A DNA stretch of 64,000 bases from Vicia villosa (taxonomy: Eukaryota; Streptophyta; Magnoliopsida; Fabales; Fabaceae). This document shows, piece after piece, positions 44,698 to 57,800 of this stretch. A model generated the notes under the pieces. It was not told the DNA's origin and made no database searches. It saw only the letters and a list, made by a program, of their open reading frames with translations. A program made the position numbers and the translations under genes. Within the stretch, counting starts at the first letter, position 1, and the number at the start of each line of letters is the position of its first letter. The DNA is taken from NCBI RefSeq assembly GCF_029867415.1, contig NW_026705157.1, forward strand, positions 1,089,140-1,153,139, in the 5' to 3' direction.

Positions 44698-47600
44698 TAC
44701 ATGAAAAACTGATGAATATAAAATTGACACAAATCCTCTTTGATTTCTTCCAACTTAAGTCTCGTGTAAGAAGCAGCACGGAATTCGTCAAAGTACTACA
44801 GAACAAAAACATAATATGAATGATTTAGTTAAATGTAATAAATTATAAGAAGTTATCTAATTAAGTTATAAATCCATACCGTGATTGGAATCTCTAATTG
44901 ATTCATTTGAAGGATTTCTTTCATAAATCTCAAAACATAGTATCCGCAGTCTGAACTGTTTCGCTGTATCGGACACTACATAGAAAAACAAATAACATTT
45001 TATAGTTGTATGTCTTGTTTTATCAAGTAGCATAAATATTATAAGCAAAATTGTGAAAAATAATGTACCTGCACTTTGATCCAAGTAATGTTGTTTGATT
45101 TTGTCCGGGATACCTGTGCGTCTCGTTGACTTTGGAACACTTGTATTGATCTAACAAAAATATAAAAGCAATTATTTAGATCAATCTCACAAATAATTAA
45201 ATATATAAATATACAATAATATTTAGAACGATCCCACTTACAAATCAATCATTTCCTTCATAGCCGGATAATTGCTCCACTCACCATCTACCGAATTCAG
45301 AAAATATACCACTTCTCTTATCAGGTTGATAGCAAGCAACAACCAGTGTGCTCTATAAATTAAAACAATAGGTTATATGAAAATTTTGCTACGCAAAAGA
45401 AACAAAGATTAGATGAACCAAGAATGAGAAACTAACCCTACTGGTCGGGTATTATATGGCCAAAGAATCAGACTTTCTGTATTGCCGGAGGACATGAATC
45501 TATCGACTAAGCGTTGTCTAACTGATTCCGGTTCCGAATCAATTGTCATTCCGCTGCAATTGGCGGAAGACACGAAACGGAATCTGTTTGACAATGCAGT
45601 CCCGCGCAACACTCTGTCATGCAACAACCTTAAATAAAAACATAATAAACATATTAGATTATTTTCATTGAAATGTGTAAATAAATTGTTCGACAAATTA
45701 AATAATATATCGGATGAGTGAATATTACCGGATGTATGAGTGCATATTAGCGACGCCTAGTTGTTCATGCGTAAAAACCTCTTCCAAGTCATCTATTGCA
45801 ATATGTGACATGAATTCAACACCAAAGATACCTTCATCCATATTGATATTACGGAGAGCACCATCCTTCAAATCGGACATATCAACAAGTGTTCCGAGCG
45901 TCGTCCGGTATCGAGGCACAAAAGCACCACCTTTTTTTGCCGCTTGCTTCGGAGGACCCTTAGGTGGTACGCTACGAACTTGCTGTGTCACTTGTTGTGA
46001 CCCCCGAGCAGATGCCTAAAAATCATATAACAATCGGTAAAATATAAAATCATGCAGTTTTAGATTCAAATTATATATTAACACCTTAAATGTACCTCTT
46101 TTAGTGATGCAACAGACTCCTCCTCCTGTAAAATCCCTTTACCCTTAATTGCGGGTTTTGTAGGAGCAGTCTAAAATTAAAATGTAAAAAATAATTAACG
46201 TAACGGTGCAGAATTGACATTCGAAAACTAAATGATTCATAATGGTTTTCAATATACCTCATCACCAATGATAATGAGCTCCGAGGGCCATGCAACAAAT
46301 GACCCTATTGCATCTCGCATCAATGTTGTCTCTTAGACCATGTCAGGTACCGGTAGCACCGCATCATGATCTAATACAACATCAACTGATACTTTCAGGT
46401 GTCCATCCGGGAGCGGTCTATGGTGAAGTAAATCTCCCACAGTGTTGTGCACTTTTCCCTTGCCAACTAGGCGATAATTCGGCGACGATAAGTATAGTTG
46501 GCAAGAAGAAATGCCCTAAACCAATAGTAAATATAAAGTCATTATCATTAATAAAATAGAACACTTTGTAAGGAAAATAAATTTATAATTACCTCGGGAA
46601 GTTTTCTTTGACAGTTGAAACTCGCTTTATCACTAGTTTCTTTCACCGATGCAGTATTGCACTTTTCTCTCATATACATATCTTTATCTCTTTGCAATTC
46701 AGAGACTTGTGCTTGCAATTCCTGCAATTTTTGCAACACTTCTTCATTGGAAGGATTTCTTCTCATAGGATGCTTGTAAAAAGAGGTTGGAGTCACACCA
46801 TGACCCTTACCCCTCACCCGACCGGGATACTCAGGAGCATCTAGTGCTCTACTAAGTACGCTCATATCCTGGTCCTCACCGGTGGATACCGATTGCGACA
46901 AGGTCTCCTGTAATTCATTTACATTTCAATAATTATTAGTGGAGATAAAAAATCATTTATATATTAAAAAACATTTGATTTAATTAAAGACACGGTATTA
47001 TACTTACACATTAAGCATAAACTCTTTGAACATCGGGATCGACAGCTTGATTCTTGCCCACACGAGCTTCCTTCCACAACACATGTATAGGAAGTGAGGT
47101 TTCCTCACTTTTAGTCTCCTCTAACTATGCATTGACACAAATGATAAAATCGTCAAATAAAACACATTTAGACAATTAATTAAAACACATTTCTATTTAC
47201 TTACAATTTTATCCTCTAAGCATACATATCCCAAACGCCCTTTTTTGTATGGATACGCGGGTTTTGATGCTCTCGCACTATTTGTGGCACTCCTTTTCTG
47301 ATAAACTTCATCTCTTTGCTCTAAAAACTTAGCCCAATCTTCTTCATCAATGAATAGCTCATATTTTTTTGGCCGTCCCGATGCCTCTTCAAGAAAGTTT
47401 CCATCTTTATCCTTAAGATAGGTGTTTGTCAAAAAAGCTTTCCACCCTCTATATCTTTTTCTGGCCAAACTCAGTATGTAGCGTCTGCGCTCATCTGGTA
47501 TGTCAAAAGTCCTCTGCAAAAAAACATACGCATAGAGTGTGTTAGTATAAGTAATTTAAACAAATTATCGTCAAGATAATAAGAACAACCATATATGATA

Positions 47601-47933
47601 CCTTAAGCTCGTCCCAAATCGCTTTTTTTTCGCATCCAACTCTTCACTTTTCAGATTCCATTTAGCTACGGAGACTGGAATATGCATACGAACAAGTGTA
47701 CCAATATAGCTTGTCAACTTTGCAGAATTAGGACCAATTGGTTGGTTATCAGAATTCCATTCCAAATGGTATATTAATCCTTGGTCTCTATGTCGAATGA
47801 TTCCCTTCATAATGGTGATGCCTCGTGCAACTTCTTTTGCTTCAGTATCAGGTGGAGCATTTGTATCCGGAGCATCTCTTTCTTGTGAGTTTTCTTGTGA
47901 GTTTTCAGGTGGAGCATCTCTATCCGGAGCCAT
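44698..47933 (-). pseudogene. CACTA second gene: Transposase_24 region plus Ulp1-like protease
   Basis: About twelve exons run leftwards from ATG 47933. Exon 1 (to 47602) ends WDELK but needs a frame change at an A8 run (47623-47630). Exon 2 (~47514-47207) has RYRGWKAFLTNTYLKDKDG and KRSATNSARASKPAYPYKKG (Transposase_24 pattern). Then ~47127-47010, and a coiled-coil exon ~46908-46594. A DUF8039-like exon (~46512-46260) has an in-frame TAG near 46335. Later exons carry the C48 protease: AHWLLLAINL (His, ~45350), FLNSVDG (Asp), RNSSDCGYYVLRFMKE (Cys, ~44950). The stop is at 44698-44700. Splice sites look normal. Ulp1 proteases cleave SUMO; the role in transposition is unknown. One frameshift and one stop suggest recent decay. 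Confidence 0.78.
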
Positions 47934-48233
47934 TGAACCTGTATCAAACAAACTAAAGCACATTAGTACACTATTAATGAGATAACAATCTATACAAGTC
48001 AAATGGAAGTCAAACCATGCATGTACAAGTAAATCGGAAACGAAATCGGTGAAATCAAAATAAGCGTCAAAAAAAGAAAGTTGTCGGAATTGAACGAAAT
48101 TTACATGGCTATGGTAAAACGTCCCCACGGACTCAAGAATAAAGTCGGTTTTCCGAAATTCAGAACCTAAGCCCGACTTTTGATTACGGGCAGAAGCAAA
48201 ACTGATAAAAAACAATCCCGAAATGTAAAGATA

Positions 48234-48489
48234 AGTGCATGAGCAGCTCTGGAATCGTCAAAATAGTATAGTTACATGTAAAGAAGTCGACAAACGGATA
48301 CATGGTTCAAAAGTTATGTACAAAACAAAAATATGCACCAAAATTGAATAAGTATACTATTGAATAAAACAATCGGTACAAATTGAATAAAGCAAATTAG
48401 TCGGAATATGTATACATGGTTGAAAAAACTATACAAATTGAATATATAACAATCGGTACAAATTGAATAAAGCAAATTAGTCGGAATAT
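48234..48489. repeat. Non-coding CACTA stretch with a 47-bp direct repeat
   Basis: 48368-48414 and 48448-48494 are the same 47 bases (AACAATCGGTAC ... GGAATATGTATA), exactly 80 bp apart. The Ogre sits at the very end of the second copy. No gene. This would be the spacer between the TNP2 stop and the second gene. Confidence 0.75.
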
Positions 48490-48494
48490 GTATA
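48490..48494. other. Target site duplication GTATA, left side of Ogre
   Basis: Directly before the LTR start TGTTATACCCC. It matches 1286-1290. Confidence 0.8.
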
Positions 48495-51400
48495 TGTTAT
48501 ACCCCAAAATTTGCCCACATATTTTTCAAGAAAACTCCAATCTGAAAATTAAGGGTCTCATATAATCATGGATTTTTATTTCAACAAATATCCTGACATA
48601 TGAAATACTTAGTTTTTAGAATTTTTCTTATACAGTAATTTGGCTTGCAGTTGAATTTATTCTTACGCAAACACCAAATACTGTGTATTACTTCACACAT
48701 GCTATTTATTTATTTACAGATAAATAGTACTGACATAATTGGTACAGAGTTAAATCTTTTTGCAGGCGCAGAATCAGGAAACTCAGACTGTACTGGTAAC
48801 AGTAAACATTAGTTATTTATTATGTCTGTGTTTTTCTAACAAGTCATGTAAATAAACTTTCATTTTTCACATAAAACAAAAACAAAAAAAACAACAAAAA
48901 AGAAAATTAACTTTGACTGTTGATTTTTCACTCTAACTGCTACGTCAATACCTGAACAGTCAGTCGACAGCCAAACTGCTGGCAGTACAATTCTCAGTGT
49001 TTTGTACCATCAATCAAATCAATCTTTCACAATTCAAAATTCCAAGGTTTTTGTTCAAGAAGTCTTCCGAATATCACGCGATTAGCAGAGACTCGACACT
49101 GCACAAAAATCAGGTACGCTTAACTGTCTCCTACACAAACAGTCCCTAATCAGGGTTTTTCTTGTTTTTACAGGAGCAACAAGTTTTTGAGAGCTCAAAT
49201 GGATTTCATACACATCCATATATCTCAAAGTACCATCATACAAATTTTCAAACTTCAATTCACTCAGATGCACCGTCAGCAGCTCAAACAGTCAACAGAC
49301 GACCCGTTTGACCAAAAAAGTCAACAGACAGTCAAAAATGAAATTTTTTGTCAAAGTCCATATTTTGTCAAAGGATTCATAATTTGATCATTGGATGATC
49401 ATAATTCATCAAGGAAAGATCAAAAATCAACAAAACCCTAAGATTCAAAATTAGGGTTTTTACCTGAAAAAGTCAACTCAACTTTGACTGATCATAACTC
49501 TCTCATCCTTCATCCAAAAAATTCAAACCAAAGCTTGTTTTGAAGGAAATTCAATTATCTTTCAAATGCCATTGACCCCATGGTCATTGGATTCACCATT
49601 TGAAAAATATGATCAAAGACATTACAGGTCATTTTCAAAGTCAACAAAAAGACACTTTTTTCAAAAGGACACACTAGGAGCTTCAAAAATCATTTTGACA
49701 TGAGACCAAAGACATTGGTTAGAGGACTCTTTGAGGTTTCCAAAAAGTGCAAGATCTCCTTCATATGACAAAAATTGAAGGATTTACACCTTGTTGAAGT
49801 TGGCTAAATTTTGGGAAAATGCATGAAACCAACATTGTTCAAAATTGCATTTTTTCCAAAAGGGGCCAAGTTTTCAGCATTCAAACATCATTTCCATGAT
49901 ATAATGGGCCTCCCACGACCAAGACTAAGCCCACACCATTTTTATTCATTTTTTGCTTGATTTTATCTTATTTTAAGAATAAAATTAAAAGGAAAATGGA
50001 TGGATAAATGGTAGCTTAATTTCTAAGCATGACTCATCAAAAAATAGTCAATATTCTGCAGCAAAGAAGATTCAAGGAAAGGCTAAGGGAAAAGTGTGAA
50101 GAGCAAGCCAAGGTTGCTTGAAACTTAAGTTTGAAAGCCAAAATTTCAACAAAAGCCATCAATGCTTCTTAGCTTCAAATTTAAGCACATCTTGGCCTAT
50201 AAATAGCTCAAGATATTTCAGCAACAAAAGAGAGCCAACACACCCACGAAATCATAGCAAGCATAGCATAGAAACACACCAAAGTTCTCTCAAAATTCCA
50301 TAACTTTGTAATTTTCAATTTCCATATTCCAATCAATATTAATACAAACAAACACTTTCAATCATCTTCTGAGATCATATAGAGTAAGAATAAATTCTTT
50401 GTGTGATCCCATGAGAGTCGTAGCATGTGCCTAGTGTTTTCCATGAACATACATGTACAAGCTTTCGTTTCCTATATTAATGCTTGTGTTAATATAATAT
50501 AATCACTCTAATTCATCCCTGACACCATTTAGAGGAAACTGGACGTGTCACATGAAGCTCTAAGTCCCTAATTCATCATTCACCATTCTTGGGCCGTGGA
50601 GCTTAGTTTCTTCGAAACTCAAAATCCATGAACTTTTAGTCCAAACTAACCTCACCAATGGATTCCCAGACCTCAGTTTAGGGGGGTAGGGTCCTCCTTT
50701 GGTATTTATTTTACGTTTTTTTGCAGGTTTAAAGAAGGAGGAAATCGGACATCAAAAGCGTTGCCAAAAGCCCTAAAAAACCGTTGCCATAGCTGTGAAG
50801 AAGATGATGAATAGTAACCGAGACCTATTGACTTCCACGCGTGCATCCCTGATTGGCTGGTCAATTTTCAGCGCCCCCTCCCTTATTTTGATTCGTCCAC
50901 GCACGCATAGTGGGGCCAGCCTGACTTATCCAAAGTCTTTATGATCCCACATGGTTGGTCAATGCACGTGTATCATGCTCCCTCATGATCTGAACCCTTA
51001 GATCAATCTCCAAGCCAATCCAACGCACCAGATCACGCGTGCATATCATGGAACCTCAATCCCATCACATCTGATAAGTATCCCTTTTATTTCTATTTTA
51101 TTTTCTATTTTATTTTAATTCCTTTGATAAATTAATTAAAAATAGTTTTAAAAATCCAAAAAATACACAAAAAATATTTTTAGACTTCTAAAATAATATA
51201 CTATTTTCTGAAATAAAAATATTTTATTTTTCTTCAAAATTTCAATATTTTGCATAATTAATTAGTATATATTTATATATTTGCTTTTTAATTATTCTAA
51301 CCAATCAAAAAATCATAAAAAAAATTGTTCTTTATATAAAATATTGTTTATATATTATAAACTAATTTTGTACATATTTTGAATAATTTTCTTTTTAAGT

Positions 51401-52575
51401 TTTAATTATTTGTATAATTATTTGCATAATTATGTTTTAATTAACTTAAATCAATTTCAAATCAATTTCCAAAAATTCCAAAAAAATTAGTTTTGTTTTA
51501 AAATTAATTAACAAATATTTTGTACATATTTTAAACTTAATTTCTAGGTTTAAATCTATTTTCATCCTTTTTTCTTCATTTTAATTTAATTAATCATGCA
51601 TTAATTATAATTAAAATAAATCATAAAAAACCCAAAAACATGCCTTTTATTTTTTTTCTTGCAATTTAAATTCCTAGATAAATGTATAGGATGTCAAATT
51701 CATGTAAATAGGCTAGTTTACATTTCCTGCACAATCGATGTAATAGCGTAGATTTACTTTCCGCACTTTACATTTCCGCATTTTAATTTCCAGCAAATAT
51801 AAACTGCGTGTATGTCAAAGATAAAATTGAACCGTTAGATCACTAACTTCAAAGATAAATATCTGAATCCAATCACAATCACACTTGCACCTCTTCAGGA
51901 AATCCCTTTTCAATCTTTCAAAATCAAAGTCAAATTCTACTGTTTTGAGTACAAAATCGAACCTTGCTTTTATATCCGGTGAAAGGATAGATTTTTAAAG
52001 GAAATAGGATAAAAACCTTACAACTCAGGGTAGACCTCCTAGTTTGCTTGCTCAAATCAAAACAAACAAAATTCTCATACACTGTTGATTTTTCAAAACT
52101 TTCAAAAAAGACAATACTTTGTATACATCCAAACACGGATTATTACAAAGTTAACGTTCTTTTCAAAACATCTTTCGAAAGATAAACAAGCATTTTGTAT
52201 ACATCCACACACGGATCATTACAAAATTCAATTTACAAAGGTATTTGAAACCACATATGAGCAATTTCAGAGCAATTGAAAAGTGATCGAAAAACAAGTG
52301 AGCTAAGCAAACTTAAGAGCCCATGGATAACCATGGATACAAAGGGTGCTAACACCTTCCCTTTGTATAACCTACCCCCTTACCCAGAATTTCTTAAAGG
52401 TCTTTTTTCTGTGTCTTTTATAAACCTTTCCTTAATTGGATAAAATAAAAGGTCGGTGGCGACTCTGTGAATTTTCAAAATGCGAAAGCATTAAGCGACA
52501 AAAAAGAGTCAGTTCACGTATCTCTACAGATCAGAGGTATGGCCCGGTATTAAAAAAAAAAATCGGAGGTCCACA
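48495..52575 (+). repeat. Ogre 5' LTR
   Basis: 4,081 bp, from TGTTATACCCCAAAAT to GGTCCACA. Its end portion is repeated at 1-1285. Short open frames in it are not genes. Transcription should start inside it, but I could not pick a TATA box with confidence. Confidence 0.94.
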
Positions 52576-52579
52576 GAAC

Positions 52580-52597
52580 TGGCGACTCTGCTGGGGA
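52580..52597 (+). other. Ogre primer binding site
   Basis: TGGCGACTCTGCTGGGGA lies four bases after the LTR end. It is the position and form of the arginine-tRNA type primer site described for Ogre. Confidence 0.8.
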
Positions 52598-53250
52598 TAT
52601 ACTTTCAAAAAACAAAATGTTTTCAAAAGGGGTTACCTTAAGAGAATAGGTCGATGTTTTCAATTGTTTGACTTGATTGCTCTATTTTTCAAAGGCTTGC
52701 TTGGGTATTTTGCTTGTGTGAAAGATTCTAACCCGAATCTCGAGATACCTTAAGTATATGACATTAGACCAAGGAAACTGTACAGCATGTACCGATACGG
52801 TTGATCTGGTAGTCATCGTTAGTGCGATACTTTGGTTTATACTGATGTCCCTTGAAAACGATCAAGGAGTATATTAGGCTTCCGAAGTGTCATTAAACAC
52901 TAATTTGTCTTAGAACCTTTTTAGTTGAACTTGACTTGTGGCCTATTAAGTGGCTAGCTTTGAAATTGATCGAAGTTAGTTATCCTCGAGGAATATTTTG
53001 ATCGGCCGCTCGAGCGCCGTATTGAGATGTTACTTCCAAGGATCATAGAACCCAAATCCAATTCTAGGACAGGTTTTAACCAACTCAACTTCAGTGGGGA
53101 GGGTATCACCTATCAGCTCCATGCAAGCCTTTAAACCTAAGGCTTTTGTTTGATTTGTTTTTGTGTGCCACATGTTTGCATCATAAAGCATATCATTTTT
53201 TGCACCAAACACTTCAAGGATCAAAGAGTTTACCTTTGTTTTTGCAGGTA
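52598..53250 (+). other. Ogre 5' leader
   Basis: Non-coding. It ends with TTTTTGCAGGTA just before ORF1, which looks like a splice acceptor, so the leader may be spliced. No gene seen. Confidence 0.5.
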
Positions 53251-54594
53251 ATGGCTCCCGCCACCAAAGATTACATCCGAATCAACATCTCAACGGTACC
53301 GTCTGAACTAAAAGACTTGGTGTCAGAATTCCCCAGGAATGTTCAATTCACTGAAAAGCATGGTCACCTACTCCATTTGGTTACCTCAAAATTTGAAGAA
53401 GACATGATACGGGTCCTGTTCCAGTTCTTTGACCCTGAACATCATTGCTTTACCTTTCCTGACTACCAGTTGGTACCCACTTTGGAAGAATTCTCTGAAC
53501 TAATTGGATTGCCTGTTCGAAATCAATTACCTTTCACTGGTTTAGAAAGGATTCCAAAACCTGAAGTCATTGCTGCTGCTTTACATCTACGGAAATCAGA
53601 AATCGAGTCCAATTGGGAAACAAAAAGTGGAGTTAAGGGTTTACTTGCCAAGTTCTTATTGGAAAAGGCTCGACTACTGCTAGAAAACAAAAGTTATCCA
53701 GCTTTTGAGGAAGTTATGGCACTTTTGATCTATGGGTTGGTTTTATTCCCTAATCCCGACCAGTTCATAAGTGTACACATCATCAACCTTTTCCTAATCC
53801 GTAACCCGGTACCAACATTGCTGGGAGACATTCTACATTCTCTACACACTCGTACCATGAAGAAACGAGGAACTCTCATGTGCTGTATACCACTACTGGC
53901 TAGGTGGTTTACATTTCATCTTCCCCGATCAGTGTTGAGAAATGAACAAAGAATGCATTGGTCTCGCAGGATTATGTCTTTGTCTCATTCAGATATCCGG
54001 TGGAACAACTTCTTTCAAAGAGACATTACTATCATTGATCATTGTGGAGAGTACCCTAATGTGCCACTCCTTGGCATCAAAGGAGGCATCACTTACAATC
54101 CCTCTTTAGCTCTACGCCAATTCGGATATGCAAGGAGCAACGGTCCTCATGACATGATTATCCATGGCATTGTGTTTGATTACGAGAATGATTCTCATAG
54201 ACACCGACGAAGGTTCATACATGCATGGGGCAGTGTCTATAGAATAGAAAGCAAAACTCTGGGGCAATGGAATTCTATTCCTATGGAACCCTACCTCAGA
54301 TGGGTCCGCACTCATGCTCAGAAACTCCTTATGCCATATCTTGCTGTTCTACCAGTGACCATTGAACCAGAGGTCGAAGGATACGAACCTCAAGTTATTC
54401 TACACCCGGACATGCCAACTGACCTAGAAGAGTTGCAAAAATCTTGGGTTCAACTCAAAGAGGAAAGAAACACCTTCAAATCATACTGTCAAGACTATGA
54501 GAGAAGGATATTGGAGCTCACCGGACAGCTTCAAGAAGAACAGCAGATCAACACATTCCTGGGGGAAAAGAGAAAGCGTCCACGGGAGACCTGA
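53251..54594 (+). CDS. Ogre ORF1, 447 residues
   Basis: ATG 53251 is chosen because upstream frame sequence is leader-like and begins without ATG. The protein is of the DUF7745 type found before gag in Ogre and related legume elements. Visible marks: FPDYQLVPTLEEFSELIGLP early on (a pattern shared with plant mobile domain-like proteins), a helical middle with ARWFTFHLPRS, and a charged, probably coiled-coil C-terminus (about residues 385-440) with a basic end RKRPRET. No catalytic motif is seen. The function of ORF1 is not established. The frame is intact. Its likeness to the Sirevirus extra ORFs is distant and only by pattern. Confidence 0.88.
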   Translation: MAPATKDYIRINISTVPSELKDLVSEFPRNVQFTEKHGHLLHLVTSKFEEDMIRVLFQFFDPEHHCFTFPDYQLVPTLEEFSELIGLPVRNQLPFTGLERIPKPEVIAAALHLRKSEIESNWETKSGVKGLLAKFLLEKARLLLENKSYPAFEEVMALLIYGLVLFPNPDQFISVHIINLFLIRNPVPTLLGDILHSLHTRTMKKRGTLMCCIPLLARWFTFHLPRSVLRNEQRMHWSRRIMSLSHSDIRWNNFFQRDITIIDHCGEYPNVPLLGIKGGITYNPSLALRQFGYARSNGPHDMIIHGIVFDYENDSHRHRRRFIHAWGSVYRIESKTLGQWNSIPMEPYLRWVRTHAQKLLMPYLAVLPVTIEPEVEGYEPQVILHPDMPTDLEELQKSWVQLKEERNTFKSYCQDYERRILELTGQLQEEQQINTFLGEKRKRPRET

Positions 54595-54861
54595 AGGATC
54601 ATTTATTTTATTTCTGTCTTGTAAGCCCAAATGAGGCAAAGAAAAAAGAAAAAAAAAGAAGAAAAAAGAAATAAATTGATTAACTAACGTTTGTTTCTTC
54701 TTTAACAAATCTAAACTCTAAGATCCTTGAAACATTGCACACACATTTCACTTCATGCATTGCATATACATTTCATACATTGCATTCATATACATTGCAT
54801 ATACACTTCATACATTGCATACACATGGCATCCAGTCATACACATTTCATAACAGGTTCAC
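54595..54861 (+). other. Spacer between ORF1 and gag with CATTTCA/CATTGCATA repeats
   Basis: About 270 non-coding bases with an A/G-rich tract and repeated ACATTGCATA/CATTTCATAC words. The end CTGTTTATTTCAG (about 54884-54897) looks like a splice acceptor just before the second possible gag ATG. Confidence 0.5.
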
Positions 54862-57800
54862 ATGACGGATTTCTCATCTTCTCGCTGTTTATTTCAGTCA
54901 GAAGAGATGGAATCTGAAATGAGCATCAAGAATCTCGAAGCACAGAATGCCCAAGTTCAAGTGGCAATTCTGGAACTGGCAAAGGGGCAGCAAGAACTGA
55001 AAGCCCTGATAATCAAGAAGAAAAAGAAGCCCAAAGGATCTGTAGGTGTGAGTCACCTGAAAAGGAAGATCAAAATCCCAGTCAAAAAGTTCACAAAGCC
55101 ACCGATCCCTGAAACAGTCGGTGATGATGAACAAGAAGACAATCAAAGCAACCAGGGTTCTGCTAAACCCTCTCTCTCTTCAAATGAAGAAAATGATCAT
55201 TCTGGGGACGAACCGGATAATGAAAAATACCAACAGCTGGAAGACCGTATGAAAGCTATGGAGATACAAAAAATACCTGGCTTAGATTTCAATGATCTGG
55301 GGCTCATCTCGGATGTTGTTATCCCTCCAAAATTCAAAGTTCCTGTCTTTGCAAAATATGATGGAGTTTCTTGCCCGAAACTACATCTGAGATCCTATGT
55401 GAGGAAGATACAACCTCATACAACGGATAACAAATTGTGGATTCACTTCTTCCAAGAAAGTCTGTCGGGTACACAACTCGAGTGGTACTACCAGCTGGAA
55501 AATACCAAGGTTCATACTTGGGAAGAATTAGCTGCTGCTTTTTACAAACAGTACCAATACAATGCTGATCTTGCGCCAACCCGTACTCAACTAAGGGGCA
55601 TGTCTATGGGACCAAAAGAAAGTTTCAAAGGATATGCACAAAAGTGGAGAGATATGGCTGGAAGGGTTCAACCACCCTTATCTGATCGCGAACTAGTTGA
55701 CATGTTCATGGGCACTTTAACTGGCCCTTTCTATAGCCATTTGCTGGGAAGTTCATCATCAGGTTTCACTGACCTGATACTGACCGGAGAACGTGTCGAA
55801 AGTGGCATTCAAAATGGAAAAATTCAAATAGGTTCCACCTCTGGTACTACAAAAAGGCCCATCAGTGGGAGAAATGAGGTCAATGCAACTCAAATTCAAA
55901 AAAGTTGCAAAAGTGAGCAGCATCAATCTGTAGGGGCAGTTCTGATCTCCGCATCTGCGCCTCAAAAAGATCAACAGCCAAAATATACGCATCGACCAGA
56001 TGCACCAAGAAGAAATTTCACCAAAATCAACATGCCAATTTCTCAGGCATTGCAGCACTTGCTAAAAGCAGATCTGATCACCTTAAGAGGTCCTCCAAGG
56101 AATGTCAACACTTCCTCTCCGAATTATCGCCCTGATGCGACATGTGCCTATCACTCAAACTTTCCAGGACATGACGCAGATCACTGCTGGGCCCTGAAAA
56201 ATAAAATACAAGATATGATAGATGCTGGTGAAATTGAGTTCGATCCTCCAGAAATTCCAAATGTCATCACAGCACCTATGCCAAAGCATGACAAAACTGT
56301 CAACGTTATCCTGGACACTGTTTACATCTATGATGTGAACGAATTATCAACTCCACTCTGCAAAGTCAAAGGAAAGCTAATCCGAGCTGGTTACTTCCCA
56401 GGATGTGACCCCGACTGCTTTTACTGCTCTTGCCTGCCCAATGGTTGTGAAAATCTGAGGATGGGAATTCAAAAATGGATGGATCGCCGTATCATTATGT
56501 TTGAGAGGCTCCCTTCTATGGACGTACTGTGCGAAGTCTTTGCAAACGGGATGAGAATAGAGGATGCCTCGGTGATCTCCAGCTTACCATTCAAAATCTC
56601 TGCCAAGGTTCCATTCAAAATTTCTGCTACACTCAAAGTGGCATCAGTAGTCATTGCTAGTCCAACTCCATTTCCATACTCCTCAGACAAAGCTGTCCCA
56701 TGGGGATATGACACTAATGTTTACATTCATGGAGTTAAGCAGGGTACCTCGACTGAAGAGACCACAAAGTTAACTACTCCAACCGTGGGTAATATTGTGG
56801 GTACCAGCAAAATCACGAGAAGTGGAAGAATCTTTTCACCAGAAATTTCTCCAAATGTTGCTGCTGGTCCAGTCCGAGTCCCAGTTCCTAATCAAAATGT
56901 CAACGCTCGAGGCAAAGAGCCACAAGTTGAACAAATTCAAACCCCGGTGGAGATCACTGCTGAGGATCCATCAAAGCAAGAAATGGAGGAAATATTGAAA
57001 ATCATCTGCAAAAGTGATTACAATATTGTTGAGCAACTGGGGCACACTGCTTCAAAAATCTCAATGCTATCTCTGCTAAAATATTCAGAAGCTCATGCCA
57101 AAGCCCTGATGAAATTCCTTAAAGCTGCGCATGTGCCTCAAGAGATCTCAGTCGACCAATTTGAGAATTGTGTTGCCAATCTAACCGTGAGCAATGGTCT
57201 CGGTTTCTCCGATGTGGATCTAACCCCTGCTGGAAAAAATCACAACAAAGCCTTACATATCTCCATTGAATGTAATGGCACCACTCTATCTCATGTGCTA
57301 GTAGATAACGGTTCTTCTTTGAACGTGTTACCGAAAACAGTACTAGAAAAGCTTGACTTCGAAGGAATTGTGTTACAACCAAGTGATGTTGTGGTAAGAG
57401 CCTTTGACGGGTCAACCAGAACGGTATACGGAAAAGTGAATCTCCCAATCAGAGTGGGTTCTCAAATCTTTGATTCTATCTTTTACGTAATGGAAATTCA
57501 CCCAGCCTACTCCTGTTTACTTGGACGCCCTTGGATACATGGGGCAAACGCTGTAACTTCTACCCTGCATCAGAAGTTAAAATATCCAGTAAAAGGAAAG
57601 ATTGTCACAGTCTATGGCGAAGAGGAATATGTGGTTAGTCACCTAAGCAATTCCAAATATGTTGAGTTGGAGGACGAATTCATCGAAACTCCATACCAAT
57701 CATTTGAGGTGGTCTCCCCAGATGTCTCTGCCACCAAGCATATTCCTGCTACTCCAACTACAGCTATGGCTTCTCTCAAAGATGCCAAAGCCATGATTGA

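Larger units (their letters stand above)
43883..48494 (-). mobile_element. CACTA transposon, left part, cut by Ogre
   Basis: Begins CACTACAACACGG at 43883, preceded by TTT, followed by a subterminal array like that at 6284-6661. Carries the second CACTA gene (Transposase_24/Ulp1-like) on the minus strand. It breaks at 48494 where the Ogre LTR begins. There is no TNP2 here. The half with TNP2 and the other end is at 1286-6661. Confidence 0.88.
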
